Shown here: positions 7,425-15,683 of the stretch, one piece after another
Layout: every line of letters begins with the position of its first letter
Position numbering within the stretch: position 1 is the first letter of the stretch
From: an uncultured Collinsella sp.
GTDB taxonomy: Bacteria > Actinomycetota > Coriobacteriia > Coriobacteriales > Coriobacteriaceae
Direction: 5' to 3'
Assembly (NCBI GenBank): GCA_902470815.1
Contig: CABRHS010000013.1
Coordinates: forward strand, 1 to 56,355
DNA: 56,355 nt
Made by a program: the position numbers and the translations under genes
Notes under the pieces: model-generated
Told to the model about the DNA's origin: nothing
Database searches by the model: none
Seen by the model: the letters and a program-made list of their open reading frames with translations, nothing else

Positions 7425-9245
7425 CTACAGCCCAAGCTGCTCGGCCACGAACGCGAGGGACGCCTCGCCGTCGCGCGTCAGGTCGATGTACTGCTTTCCG
7501 CGCGTGACGCAGCAGGCGACGCCCATGCGCTCGCCATCGGCCTTGAGGTCATCGAAGTACGTGGCCGCCTGCGGGGCGAGGATCACGAGGTCGAAGTCGG
7601 GCATGATGTCGATGTGGTTGCCATAGGCGTCCGCGGCGGTCTCGAGGTCGATGCCGTGCTCGCGGGCGGCGCGGCCCAACGCGTTGGCGAGGAGCCCCGA
7701 GGTGCCGCCGCCCTGGCAGAGCACGAGGACGCGGCGGCCGTTGAGGGCGGCGTACGCACTCGCCTCATCCGCCGTGCGCCCGCCTTCGGCCGTGTCGGCC
7801 TTGCCCTCGCGGAGCTTCTTCTCGGCTGCCATGTCCGCGGCTGCGGCGGCGACGGCCCCGGTGGCGACGCTCGCGCCATCGGCCTGGCCCTGGAACGCGG
7901 CGTTCATGGCCGCCTCCTTCTGGGCGGCGATCGCGGCGAGCTCGTCGCGATCGATCTCGGCCTCCTCTGCGCACTTCTGGCGGTCGTAGACCTTGAAGAA
8001 CGGGTAGTAGATCACGAAGTCGGCGATGAGCAGGATGGGGATGAGCAGGAACGCGAGGGGCTGCAGACCCAGGCCCATGGCTATGCCCACGGGCGCCGGC
8101 GTCGTCCAGGGCAGGCTGAACATGAAGCCGTTCATGCCCAGGACATCGATGAAGAACTTGGTGATCCAGATGTTCGCGATCGGCGCGAAGATGAACGGGA
8201 TGAAGAAGATGGGGTTCAGCACCATGGGGGCGCCGAAGAGGAAGGGCTCGTTCACGCCGAAGCACACCGGGACGGCCGACGCGCGACCGACCGCGCGCAT
8301 CTCCTTGGACTTGGCGAGGAAAGCGAACATGAAGCAGATCACGAGTGTGGCGCCGGTGCCGCCCATGGCGACGACGAAATCCTGCAGCGGCTTGGTGAGC
8401 ACGGCGGTGGCGTGCTCACCCGCCTGGTACATGGCCATGTTGATCTCGAGGTTGGAGATGAGGGCGGCTGAGATGGCCGGCTCGACGATCGAGGGGCCGT
8501 GGACGCCCACGAACCAGAAGAGCGACATTGCGCCGTAGATGATGGCGAGGCCGAGGTAGCCGTCGGCGGCGCTGAACAGCGGCTGGAACACCTGGATGAC
8601 GCCCTGCGCGAAGCAGAACCCAAAGACGCTGCGGAAGCCGAAGTCGATACCCCAGAACAGGGTCAGGCACGCGGCGAAGGGGATGATGTCCTTGAACGTC
8701 TGCGAGATGTTGGGCGGGACCTGCTCGGGCATCTTGATGGTGATGTTGCGGCTCACGAAGAACTTATAGATGATGCCGGTCGCGAAGGCGGCGATGAATG
8801 CGGTGAGCAGGCCCTTGGACCCCAGGTAGCCATTGGCGAGGCCGGAGATGGCCACCCCGCCGTCCTCGAAGGAGATGGCGTCGCTGGAGAGCAGCATGAA
8901 GCCGATGACCGAGGCGATCATGACCGAGATGAAGTTGATCTGGTTGCTCTTGGGGAGGTCGCGGTTCTGCGCGTCGCAGAAATGCTTCGCGGTCGTGGCG
9001 GCGGCGCACAGGGCGACGATGCCCATCGAGTAGTTGTACGCCTTCATGAGCACGTCGTTGATCTCTGCGGGCCAATAGAAGCCCCAGACGTTGGGCACGG
9101 CGCTGACGAGCAGGAAGATGCTCGACACGATGATGATGGGCATGACGGAGATGAAGCCGTCGCGAATCGCCTTGAGGTACTTGTTGCGCGCTATGGCGTT
9201 GAAGAAGGGCTTTCCCTTCTCGATGAGCGCGATGAGTTTTTCCAT
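7425..9245 (-). CDS. lacE: Lactose-specific PTS EIICB component
   Basis: This 606-residue protein imports lactose and phosphorylates it on galactose C6. Residues 1-450 form the membrane IIC domain (start MEKLIALIEKGKPFFNAIARNKYL, sugar-site region FGVNEPFLFGAPMVLNPIFFIPF). A linker of roughly 100 Ala- and charge-rich residues leads to the IIB domain, whose phosphorylated Cys510 is in VLVLCQGGGTSGLLANAL. The linker makes it longer than firmicute LacE (about 570 residues). The ATG at 9245 is preceded by GGAGGG. IIA is encoded separately as lacF on the far side of the LacI-type regulator, so all three functions are in the cluster. Two candidate operators lie about 115-155 bases upstream. Confidence 0.94.
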   Translation of the reverse strand: MEKLIALIEKGKPFFNAIARNKYLKAIRDGFISVMPIIIVSSIFLLVSAVPNVWGFYWPAEINDVLMKAYNYSMGIVALCAAATTAKHFCDAQNRDLPKSNQINFISVMIASVIGFMLLSSDAISFEDGGVAISGLANGYLGSKGLLTAFIAAFATGIIYKFFVSRNITIKMPEQVPPNISQTFKDIIPFAACLTLFWGIDFGFRSVFGFCFAQGVIQVFQPLFSAADGYLGLAIIYGAMSLFWFVGVHGPSIVEPAISAALISNLEINMAMYQAGEHATAVLTKPLQDFVVAMGGTGATLVICFMFAFLAKSKEMRAVGRASAVPVCFGVNEPFLFGAPMVLNPIFFIPFIFAPIANIWITKFFIDVLGMNGFMFSLPWTTPAPVGIAMGLGLQPLAFLLIPILLIADFVIYYPFFKVYDRQKCAEEAEIDRDELAAIAAQKEAAMNAAFQGQADGASVATGAVAAAAADMAAEKKLREGKADTAEGGRTADEASAYAALNGRRVLVLCQGGGTSGLLANALGRAAREHGIDLETAADAYGNHIDIMPDFDLVILAPQAATYFDDLKADGERMGVACCVTRGKQYIDLTRDGEASLAFVAEQLGL

Positions 9246-9360
9246 GGACCCTCCGTTCACATGGCAGGTTGTTCCGCAGATGCCAATAGCCAGTTGAAAA
9301 CAGGTGTCTGCGGTGGGCGGCGGCTGCATGACGGGTCTGTTGCCCGGATGCGATCCCGTA

Positions 9361-9376
9361 ATGAGCACGTGCCCAT
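9361..9376. promoter_or_regulatory. Candidate LacI-family operator O1 upstream of lacE
   Basis: ATGAGCACGTGCCCAT matches the perfect palindrome found before lacF at 14 or more positions with a central CG, as LacI-family operators normally have. It is 23 bases (centre to centre) from a second site. Confidence 0.75.
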
Positions 9377-9383
9377 AACTACA

Positions 9384-9399
9384 ATGAGCACGTTAACAT
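9384..9399. promoter_or_regulatory. Candidate LacI-family operator O2 upstream of lacE
   Basis: ATGAGCACGTTAACAT keeps the left half of the operator perfectly and degenerates in the right half. Its position beside O1 suggests cooperative binding or overlap with the lacE promoter. Confidence 0.65.
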
Positions 9400-9539
9400 A
9401 CGGCACGTAAGATCGACCGAGACGCAGCGCGGTGGCCTGCGGACGGCGTGAAATCGCCCGTGAGTGGCGTTGGCCGCTCGGCGACGATGATGATAGAGTG
9501 GGCGCAGTGCATCTTGAGCAAGTCGAGGGGGGTGCCCGA

Positions 9540-10586
9540 GTGGGGCGGTCGGTAGCAGGAGAGACGGGCGCGGCGGCGGGCCAGCGCGGAACCCGCGCGG
9601 TGTCGATGGCGGACGTCGCGCGCTTGGCGGGCGTCTCGCGCCAGACGGTCTCGCGCGTGGTGAACGGCCAGGCGTGCGTCGTCGAGGAGACGCGCAAGCG
9701 CGTCGAGGACGCCATGGATGAGCTCGGGTTCTACCCAAGCTTCGCCGGCAGGTCCCTGCGCGGTGGGAAGTACGGCTGCATAGGCCTGTGCATGTTCGAC
9801 ATCACCCGCGCCGGTAACGTGGCGACTCTCGACGGCATCGTTTCCGCGGCGCGCGATTGCGGCTACGCGGTGACGCTTGTCGAGTTCGACGAGGGAGGGC
9901 CGGTGCGCCTTCGCAACGTCGCGCGCCGCTTGGCGGAGCTTCCCGTTGACGGCATGATCTTCAACACCAACCACGCGGTGGAGGACTTCGACGAGTTCAA
10001 GCCCGTGCCCGGACTGCCCACGATCATCATCTCGATGAAGGAGCATCCTCGTTGCACGACGATAGACTCCGATCAGTACGGTTGCTCGCGCATGGTCGTC
10101 GACTATCTGCGGGAGCGCGGCCATGCGCACATCAGGCATCTCGCCGGGCCCGAGGGGTCGATCACGGCCGATTTCCGCCTTCGCGGCTGGGCCGACGCCC
10201 TCGACGCCGCCGGGCTTGAGCGCATCGAGCCCCTGCGCGGCGATTGGACGGCGGACAGCGGCTATGAGCTTGGCGTCAAGCTCGCGCAGGACAAGGACAT
10301 GACGGCGCTGTACGTCGGCAACGACCAGATGGCGATGGGGGCGATGACCGCCCTGAGGATCCACGGGCGTCGGGTGCCCGAGGACGTGAGCATCGTGGGC
10401 GTGGACGACTCCCTGCAAGGCGTGGTGCCGCACAACACGTTGACCACGGTTCGATTTGACCTGCGCGAGCGGGGAAAGAGGACGTTCGACCACTTCTTCG
10501 CCCAGATGTCGGGGGAGGAGCGCGTCGAGGCGGTGCGTCTTCCGGGCGCAATGGTCGAGCGCGCCACGGTCGCGGTGAGACCGTAG
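9540..10586 (+). CDS. LacI-family transcriptional regulator of the lac cluster
   Basis: This 348-residue regulator has an N-terminal LacI helix-turn-helix (SMADVARLAGVSRQTVSRVVNG, split here across residues 22-43) and a periplasmic-binding-protein-like effector domain (SLRGGKYGCIGLCMFD through the C-terminal VSIVGVDDS and TTVRFD segments). The GTG at 9540 is preferred because GAGGGGGG lies seven bases upstream and because it gives the usual family length; an ATG 36 codons earlier has no ribosome site. It stands between lacE and lacF, and the shared ATGAGCACGTGCTCAT-type sites in the cluster are its likely targets. The inducer (probably lactose- or galactose-6-phosphate, or tagatose phosphates) is inferred. 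Confidence 0.9.
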   Translation: MGRSVAGETGAAAGQRGTRAVSMADVARLAGVSRQTVSRVVNGQACVVEETRKRVEDAMDELGFYPSFAGRSLRGGKYGCIGLCMFDITRAGNVATLDGIVSAARDCGYAVTLVEFDEGGPVRLRNVARRLAELPVDGMIFNTNHAVEDFDEFKPVPGLPTIIISMKEHPRCTTIDSDQYGCSRMVVDYLRERGHAHIRHLAGPEGSITADFRLRGWADALDAAGLERIEPLRGDWTADSGYELGVKLAQDKDMTALYVGNDQMAMGAMTALRIHGRRVPEDVSIVGVDDSLQGVVPHNTLTTVRFDLRERGKRTFDHFFAQMSGEERVEAVRLPGAMVERATVAVRP

Positions 10587-10695
10587 CGCGCTCGGATTCG
10601 CATGCCCTGGGGCGATGCTCGGAGTGCTTTGATTCGCGGCGAGCCCAGGGTGAGTGTATGTGACCGTGCCGGGGCGATACGGCCTCGGCGCCCGC

Positions 10696-11034
10696 TTAGG
10701 CGAGCTTCGCCTCGAGCGAGGCGATTCGCTCATAGGCGTCTATGGTGAAGCGGGTCTGCTTCTCGAGCATCATGGTGGTCATGAGGGTGTCCTGGGCGTG
10801 GACCATGATGAAGGTGACGTCCATTTCGCCGCCGCCCGCCTCTTGGGAAAGCAACCGGGTTTGGACATCGTGGGCGTCGACGAGCGCCTGCTTCGCCGAG
10901 GCGTGGAGTTCGCGCGCTCCGGTGATGTCGCCGGAGCTTGCCTTCTCGCATGCGGCGAGCAGGTCGGTCTGGGCGTCCCCTGCGTAAGCGACGATTTCAA
11001 AACCGATCATCGAGATTTCTTCTTTAGATGCCAC
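10696..11034 (-). CDS. lacF: Lactose-specific PTS EIIA component
   Basis: This 112-residue cytoplasmic protein passes phosphate from HPr to the IIB domain of LacE. It aligns with firmicute LacF from SMIGFEIVAYAGDA on, with the phosphorylated His79 in IMVHAQDTLMTT and the metal-binding Asp82 three residues later. The start is GTG at 11034, with GGAGGA at 11041-11046; the perfect operator palindrome sits just beyond that. It is separated from lacE by the regulator gene and points toward it, unlike the contiguous lacFE of Lactococcus. The trimeric, helical family architecture is assumed, not visible. Confidence 0.95.
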   Translation of the reverse strand: MASKEEISMIGFEIVAYAGDAQTDLLAACEKASSGDITGARELHASAKQALVDAHDVQTRLLSQEAGGGEMDVTFIMVHAQDTLMTTMMLEKQTRFTIDAYERIASLEAKLA

Positions 11035-11049
11035 GAGGCTCCTCCTTTT

Positions 11050-11071
11050 AAAATGAGCACGTGCTCATTTT
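11050..11071. promoter_or_regulatory. Perfect 22-base operator palindrome between lacF and lacA
   Basis: The core ATGAGCACGTGCTCAT, with three further paired bases on each side, is a perfect even palindrome with central CG, the standard LacI-family operator form. It touches the lacF ribosome site, so binding would block lacF transcription; lacA lies 270 bases away on the other side. Confidence 0.85.
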
Positions 11072-11078
11072 GGTGGAT

Positions 11079-11100
11079 AAAAAAAGATGCGTAGGGCATC
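11079..11100 (-). terminator. Weak minus-strand hairpin with T tract before lacF
   Basis: Read on the minus strand, GATGC-CCTAC-GCATC is followed by seven Ts. The stem is only five bases. It lies upstream of the lacF operator, so it could stop antisense transcripts from the lacA side or act as a leader attenuator. Confidence 0.35.
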
Positions 11101-11257
11101 CGGGCAGAACGCAGCCTAGCATAGCAACAAAAGTAAACACCTGGCTGTACGTATGGAGTTGGATAGATGGTATGAAAAGGCCGGTAAACGGCAGATATAG
11201 CAAGATTCGAACAAATAACCTCGAAGATTGCGTGAGTTCGAAATAGTTCTTGCATGA

Positions 11258-11287
11258 TTGAAAGTGTTTGATTATGTTGAATAATGT
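11258..11287 (+). promoter_or_regulatory. Candidate sigma-70 promoter for lacAB
   Basis: TTGAAA at 11258-11263 and TAATGT at 11282-11287 are separated by 18 bases, 56 bases before the lacA start. An inverted repeat ATGACGC/GCGTCAT (11300-11306 and 11316-11322) lies just downstream and could be a regulator site or an RNA hairpin. Confidence 0.5.
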
Positions 11288-11342
11288 GAACAGGACACAA
11301 TGACGCGCAACGTGAGCGTCATGGGAAAAGGAGGAGGGCAAC

Positions 11343-11771
11343 ATGAGGGTTGTCATCGGTTCTGACGCGGCTGGCATGCCGCTCAAGGAACTCGTCAAGG
11401 AGACGCTGATCGAGGACGGCCACGAGGTCGTGGACCTGTCCGAGACCCCGGCGGCCGATTTCGTGGATTCCGCCACCGCCGTCGCCGCCGACCTGATGGA
11501 GAACGAGGGCTCGCAGGGCCTCTGCTTCGACGCGTACGGCGTGGGCAGCTACATGGCCGCGACCCGCGTCAAGGGCATGGTCGCCGCCAACATCTCCGAT
11601 GAGCGCAGCGCCTACATGACGCGCGAGCACAACAACTCCCGCATCGTCTGCCTGGGCTCCGCCGTGGTGGGCTCCGAGGTCGCCAAGAAGATCGCCCGCG
11701 AGTTCCTCAAGGCCGATTACGCCGCCGGTCGTCACCAGGTGCGCGTCGACATGCTCAACAAGATGGCCTAA
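11343..11771 (+). CDS. lacA: Galactose-6-phosphate isomerase subunit LacA
   Basis: This 142-residue RpiB/LacA/LacB-family protein is one half of the heteromeric isomerase that turns galactose-6-phosphate into tagatose-6-phosphate. It begins MRVVIGSDAAGMPLKELVKE, the family opening, and continues with CFDAYGVGSYMAATRVKGMVAA in place of the catalytic-subunit CGTGIG loop, as expected for LacA. NNSRIVCLGSAVVG is also typical. GGAGGAGGG lies directly upstream of the ATG. It is followed 12 bases later by lacB, and both are needed for activity in characterised systems. Confidence 0.93.
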   Translation: MRVVIGSDAAGMPLKELVKETLIEDGHEVVDLSETPAADFVDSATAVAADLMENEGSQGLCFDAYGVGSYMAATRVKGMVAANISDERSAYMTREHNNSRIVCLGSAVVGSEVAKKIAREFLKADYAAGRHQVRVDMLNKMA

Positions 11772-11783
11772 GGGGAACGAATC

Positions 11784-12311
11784 ATGACCAAGAAGATCAT
11801 CGCACTCGGCTGCGACCACATCGTCACCGATGAGAAGACGTACCTGCACGACCGCCTGGAGGAGGCCGGCTACGAGGTTCTCGACTGCGGCACCTACAGC
11901 CACACCCGCACCCACTACCCGATCTACGGCAAGGCCGTGGGCGAGGCCGTTGCCTCCGGCAAGGCCGACCTCGGCGTGGTTCTCTGCGGCACCGGCATCG
12001 GCATCACCAATTCCGTCAACAAGGTGCCCGGCGCCCGTTGTGCCCTGGTCCGCGACATGACGAGCGCCCTGTACGCCCGCCGCGAGCTCAACGCCAACGT
12101 CGTCGGTTTTGGCGGCAAGATCACCGGCGAGTTCCTCATGGCCGACATCATGCTCGCGTTCCTCGAGGCCGAGTACGAGCCGACCCCCGAGCGTGACGCC
12201 CTCGTTGCCAAGCTCGATGCCGTGAACAAGGCCGACGCCGCCGCTCAGGCCGATCCGCACTTCTTCGACGAGTTCATCGAGAAGTGGGATCGCGGCGAGT
12301 ACCACGACTAG
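11784..12311 (+). CDS. lacB: Galactose-6-phosphate isomerase subunit LacB
   Basis: This 175-residue subunit pairs with LacA. The RpiB-family catalytic loop is present as VVLCGTGIGITNSVNKVPGARCALV, where the Cys acts as general base and the Gly-rich turn binds phosphate. GCDHIVTDEK at the N-terminus and NVVGFGGKITGEFLM near the C-terminus match LacB. It lies in the same transcription unit as lacA with a short gap and an AGGGGAA ribosome site. A strong terminator follows, so the mutarotase gene is transcribed separately or by read-through. Confidence 0.94.
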   Translation: MTKKIIALGCDHIVTDEKTYLHDRLEEAGYEVLDCGTYSHTRTHYPIYGKAVGEAVASGKADLGVVLCGTGIGITNSVNKVPGARCALVRDMTSALYARRELNANVVGFGGKITGEFLMADIMLAFLEAEYEPTPERDALVAKLDAVNKADAAAQADPHFFDEFIEKWDRGEYHD

Positions 12312-12418
12312 TCTGCGCGCGATATAGCCGCGACCATATCGCGTCCGTGATAGGGGTGCGTCCATCTCGATCCGGACCCTTGGGGCCGAGCCCCGCCTTT
12401 CGCGAAGTGAGCGACTGC

Positions 12419-12455
12419 GCCCGCGTCCCGTCAGGGGGCGCGGGCTTTGCTTTGG
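12419..12455 (+). terminator. Intrinsic terminator after lacAB
   Basis: An 11-pair stem (12419-12429 with the arm ending at 12445, one G-T pair) is followed by TTTGCTTTGGTTT. Confidence 0.8.
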
Positions 12456-12523
12456 TTTGCTTTGCCCCGCCGCTCGCCCGCATTCGGCGTCGAGGGCGAA
12501 GGCGGGCGGGGTCGCCGGCGCGG

Positions 12524-12529
12524 TACAAT
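12524..12529 (+). promoter_or_regulatory. Candidate -10 element for the lacX-like gene
   Basis: TACAAT stands 68 bases before the gene start, downstream of the lacAB terminator. No clear -35 is visible in the GC-rich DNA before it. Confidence 0.4.
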
Positions 12530-12596
12530 CGAGCTGCATGCATTTGCACGTATTTCTTTGTTTTCGCACGCTGCGTCGTGCGGAGAGGAGAGGGCC

Positions 12597-13481
12597 ATGG
12601 CCGACTTCGTATTGGACAACGGCACCCTGCGCGTGGGCTTTACCACCGCGGGCGGTTCGTTCACCTCCCTGTTCTCGCAGGGGCGTGAGTATCTGTGGCA
12701 GGGCGACCCCGCGGTGTGGAGCGGGCAGGCTCCCGTGTGCTTCCCCATCTGCGGCGGCCTGCGTGGCGACAGCGCGCAGACCCGCTCGGGCAAGCAGGTC
12801 AAACTCGGCCGCCACGGCTTCGCCCGCAAGCAGGAGTGGGAGCTCGCGGGGCAGGGCGAGGGCCAGATCGCGTTCAAGCTCTCGAGTGCCGAGCACCCCG
12901 AGCTGCTCGAGCAGTTCCCGTTCCCCTTCACCCTCACCGCCCGCTACGCGATCGACGGCGCCCGCCTCGACGTGAGCTACGAGGTGACCAACGAGGGCGA
13001 TGAGGACATGCCGTTCTTCATCGGCGGCCATCCCGGATTCGCCTGCCCGCTCGACGAGGGCGAGTCCTACGACGATTACGAGCTGCGCTTCGATGCCGAC
13101 GAGGCCGCGACCCTGTGCACCGCCGTCCCCTCCACCGGCCTCATCGACGTGGAGAACCGCACCGCCAACCCCATGGCCGGCCGCACGCTGCCGCTCAGCC
13201 ACGGGCTGTTCGACTTCGCCGAGACCATCTTCGACGTGCTCAACAGCCGCACGGTCGACCTGGTCAAGAAGGGGGAGGAGAAGGGCCTGCGCGTGAGCTT
13301 CCCCGATTTTCCGTACCTCATCGTGTGGAGCAAGCCCGAGGGGGATTTCGTCGCCATCGAGCCGTGGGGCGGGCTGTCCACCTGCTCCGACGAGGGCGAT
13401 GTGTTCGAGGACAAGCGCGGCTGCCTGACCGCCAAGCCCGGCGAGACCGTCAAGCGCGCCTTCTCGATCGAGATCCTCTAG
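12597..13481 (+). CDS. lacX: Aldose 1-epimerase-like protein (LacX-type mutarotase)
   Basis: This 294-residue protein resembles the galactose mutarotase superfamily member LacX that closes the Lactococcus lac operon. Recognisable segments are APVCFPICGGLRGD, GRHGFARKQEWEL, FFIGGHPGFACPL with a probable catalytic His, and VAIEPWGGLSTCSDEG with a probable catalytic Glu. It probably interconverts anomers of galactose-6-phosphate or a related phosphosugar so that LacAB or LacG products are used quickly (inference). The ATG at 12597 is preceded by GGAGAGGAG; longer in-frame upstream DNA contains the lacAB terminator and a promoter-like site. Its exact substrate is unproven even in well-studied lac operons. 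Confidence 0.85.
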   Translation: MADFVLDNGTLRVGFTTAGGSFTSLFSQGREYLWQGDPAVWSGQAPVCFPICGGLRGDSAQTRSGKQVKLGRHGFARKQEWELAGQGEGQIAFKLSSAEHPELLEQFPFPFTLTARYAIDGARLDVSYEVTNEGDEDMPFFIGGHPGFACPLDEGESYDDYELRFDADEAATLCTAVPSTGLIDVENRTANPMAGRTLPLSHGLFDFAETIFDVLNSRTVDLVKKGEEKGLRVSFPDFPYLIVWSKPEGDFVAIEPWGGLSTCSDEGDVFEDKRGCLTAKPGETVKRAFSIEIL

Positions 13482-13589
13482 CGACCGGCTTCATCCGACG
13501 GGCGGCGAGGCGCGACTGGGCCTCGTGGCGCGCCGGAGGCACTGTGTAGAACCGGGGCCTGTGGGTTGGCCCCGAGAAAAGGAGTGAAC

Positions 13590-14525
13590 ATGATTCTCAC
13601 CGTCACCATGAACCCCGCGATCGATACCGCCTATCAGCTGGACAAGCTGATCATCGACGACGTCAACCGCGTCGCCCCCAAGAAGACCGCGGGCGGCAAG
13701 GGCCTGAACGTGAGCCGCGTGCTGTGCCAGCTGGGCGATGACGTGGTGGCCACCGGCCTGCTGGGCGGCCACATGGGCGCCTACATGGGCTCCCTCATGG
13801 ACGCCGACGGCATCAACCACGACTTCACGCCCATCGCCGGCGAGACCCGCATCTGCCTGAACATCCTGCACGAGGGCAACCAGACCGAGCTGCTCGAGAG
13901 CGGCCCCGAGATCTCCGCCGAGGAGCTCGCCGCCTTCTCCGCCAAGTTCGCCGAGCTCGTCGCAAAGGCCGATTGCGTGACCATCTCCGGCTCCCTGCCC
14001 AAGGGCGTGCCCGCGGATTTCTACGCCGGCATGGTCGCCGAGGCCGCCAAGCACGATGTCCCGGTGCTGCTCGACACCTCCGGTGCCTCCCTTGACGCCG
14101 CCCTCGAGGCCGAGGTCAAGCCCACGCTCGTGAAGCCCAACCTCACCGAGATCAACGCGCTGCTCGGCACGTCTTACACGCCCGAGCAGGTGTCCGACCT
14201 GGCCGCCGCCCTCAAGGCCGACGCCCGCTTCGCCGGCATCCCGTGGGTCGTCGTCTCCATGGGTGCCGCGGGTTCCTTCGCCTTCCACGGCGACAAGATC
14301 TACCGCGCCGTCACCCCGCCGATCCCGGCCGTGAACGCCACCGGCTCCGGCGACTCCACCATCGCCGGCTTCGCGCACGCCATCGCCGCCGGCGCCGATG
14401 ACGTGACCGTGCTCAAGACGGCCAACACCTGCGGCAAGCTCAACGCCATGGACCCGCAGACCGGCCACCTGGTCATCGAGCGCTGGGACGAGGTCTACAA
14501 CGCCGTCGAGGTCACCGAGCTTTAA
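13590..14525 (+). CDS. lacC: Tagatose-6-phosphate kinase (PfkB family)
   Basis: This 311-residue PfkB-type kinase makes tagatose-1,6-bisphosphate. It starts MILTVTMNPAIDTAYQLD, the LacC/FruK opening, with KKTAGGKGLNVSRVL as the N-terminal PfkB signature and NATGSGDSTIAGFAHA as the C-terminal one carrying the catalytic Asp. LacC and 1-phosphofructokinase cannot be told apart by motifs alone, but the lacAB and aldolase neighbours favour tagatose-6-phosphate. AAAAGGAG precedes the ATG; a longer upstream frame is discounted. It is convergent with the DeoR gene, whose end lies 17 bases away. A 7-base hairpin (13552-13575) precedes the ribosome site. Confidence 0.9.
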   Translation: MILTVTMNPAIDTAYQLDKLIIDDVNRVAPKKTAGGKGLNVSRVLCQLGDDVVATGLLGGHMGAYMGSLMDADGINHDFTPIAGETRICLNILHEGNQTELLESGPEISAEELAAFSAKFAELVAKADCVTISGSLPKGVPADFYAGMVAEAAKHDVPVLLDTSGASLDAALEAEVKPTLVKPNLTEINALLGTSYTPEQVSDLAAALKADARFAGIPWVVVSMGAAGSFAFHGDKIYRAVTPPIPAVNATGSGDSTIAGFAHAIAAGADDVTVLKTANTCGKLNAMDPQTGHLVIERWDEVYNAVEVTEL

Positions 14526-14542
14526 TCGGCGATATTCGGCCC

Positions 14543-15349
14543 TTATCCCGTGGCCACCATGAGCCGGGGGCGCTTTGAGCCCTCCGGTAATGCGTCGAGG
14601 GCGTCCGCGAGGATGCCCTCTTCGTCTTTATCGATGACGATGCCGTCCACGGCGCAGAGCGGGGCGAAGCAGTAGGTCCCGCGCGCCTCGAGCTTGCTGG
14701 CGTCCATGAGCGCGATGTTGCGCGAGGCCATCCCCATGGCCGCGGTCTTGATCTCCGCCATCTGGGGGAAGTCGGTCATGAACCCGCGGCTCGAGACGAA
14801 CGCCCCGGGGCAGATGACGGCAAGGTCCGCATGCAGGGCGCCGAGCGAGGCCATGGTGAGCGGTCCGTACAGGTAGCGATGCCCCTGACGCAGCTCCCCG
14901 CCGAGCATGATGACGGAGACCCCGGGGAGGCTCTCGTCGATGAAGTCCGCGATAGTGATGTCGGCGGTGATCACGGTGACGTCGCTGCGCACGTTGAGCA
15001 TGCGCACGAACTCGAGGGCGGTGGTTCCGGAGTCGACAAAGACCGTGTCGCCGTCGCGCACCAGCTCGATCGCCGCGCCCGCGATCGCCTGCTTCGCGTT
15101 GACGTTCACGTTTATGCGCTGGTCTTGCACGGACACGGTGAGCTTCTTGTGCAGCGAGACGGCCCCGCCGTGCGTGCGACGGAGCTTGCCCGCGCTCGCC
15201 AGGGCGTCCAGGTCTGCGCGCGCGGTCACCGATGACACGCCGAACGTCTCGGCGATATCCGATACCTGCACGGAGGCGCCCCGCTCGAGCATGTCCATGA
15301 TGGCGGACCGGCGCTCTTCGGCGAAGGTGCGGGAGGTGTGGGCGGCCAT
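14543..15349 (-). CDS. DeoR-family transcriptional regulator (LacR-like)
   Basis: This 268-residue repressor has a DeoR winged helix at its N-terminus (AEERRSAIMDMLERGASVQVSDIAETFGVSSVTARADL, here residues about 10-50) ending in LRRTHGGAV, and a phosphosugar-sensing domain with VFVDSGTTALEF and the phosphate loop. Family members answer to phosphorylated sugar intermediates; LacR of Lactococcus senses tagatose-6-phosphate. The start at 15349 follows GAGGAG. It is divergent from the class II aldolase gene across an AT-rich spacer with inverted repeats and lies between lacC and that gene, so it most likely controls the aldolase and itself. It is a second regulator in a cluster that already has a LacI-family one. 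Confidence 0.9.
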   Translation of the reverse strand: MAAHTSRTFAEERRSAIMDMLERGASVQVSDIAETFGVSSVTARADLDALASAGKLRRTHGGAVSLHKKLTVSVQDQRINVNVNAKQAIAGAAIELVRDGDTVFVDSGTTALEFVRMLNVRSDVTVITADITIADFIDESLPGVSVIMLGGELRQGHRYLYGPLTMASLGALHADLAVICPGAFVSSRGFMTDFPQMAEIKTAAMGMASRNIALMDASKLEARGTYCFAPLCAVDGIVIDKDEEGILADALDALPEGSKRPRLMVATG

Positions 15350-15438
15350 GGGGGCTCCTCGCGAATCGTGTGCGAATTGTGCAGACTCTATTTTCTTATA
15401 TTTTCCTTTTAGGAAGTAAAAGAAGTTATCTTCTCTTT

Positions 15439-15454
15439 CGTTTTGCCATAAACG
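15439..15454. promoter_or_regulatory. Candidate DeoR-family operator
   Basis: CGTTT and AAACG are separated by six bases, with TTT and AAA extending outside in imperfect symmetry. DeoR-type sugar repressors often bind GTTT/AAAC repeats. It lies between the DeoR gene and the aldolase gene. Confidence 0.45.
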
Positions 15455-15589
15455 CAAATAATGAAGGCGCGTGGCGACCGAGGAGAGGGGTCGTTCCCGC
15501 GTCGCCCGTGTTGTCTTTTCTTGCCAAGAGGCGGCCAGTCGGGGGCTGTGCGGCGCGCGATGGCGCCTGCGTGTGCCAGTGCTTTTTCG

Positions 15590-15595
15590 TACAAT
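15590..15595 (+). promoter_or_regulatory. Candidate -10 element for the aldolase gene
   Basis: TACAAT lies 89 bases before the aldolase start, after the AT-rich regulator region. A clear -35 is not visible. Confidence 0.4.
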
Positions 15596-15683
15596 AGGGC
15601 CATCAAATACGCCGGCGAGGGAGCTGGCGAGTTGGCATGCGGCGCGGGGGACGTCCCGCCCGTGGAGAAGGGAGCGATCGCTC

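Larger units (their letters stand above)
9246..9539. other. Divergent lacE / lacI-type regulator intergenic region
   Basis: This 294-base gap separates divergent lacE and the LacI-type gene. It contains the lacE ribosome site next to 9245, two palindrome-like operators (9361-9376 and 9384-9399), and the GAGGGGGG ribosome site of the regulator. No further gene is seen. Confidence 0.7.
11035..11342. other. Divergent lacF / lacA control region
   Basis: This 308-base AT-richer gap holds the lacF ribosome site, the perfect operator (11050-11071), a minus-strand hairpin with a T tract (11079-11100), a candidate lacA promoter (11258-11287), an inverted repeat (11300-11322) and the lacA ribosome site. 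No convincing gene lies within it. Confidence 0.7.
15350..15683. other. Divergent DeoR / aldolase intergenic region
   Basis: This 334-base gap has an AT-rich core (15390-15460) with several short inverted repeats, including AGAAG-TTAT-CTTCT around 15420-15434 and CGTTT-N6-AAACG at 15439-15454, and a -10-like TACAAT at 15590-15595 for the aldolase gene. No gene is seen. Confidence 0.65.
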
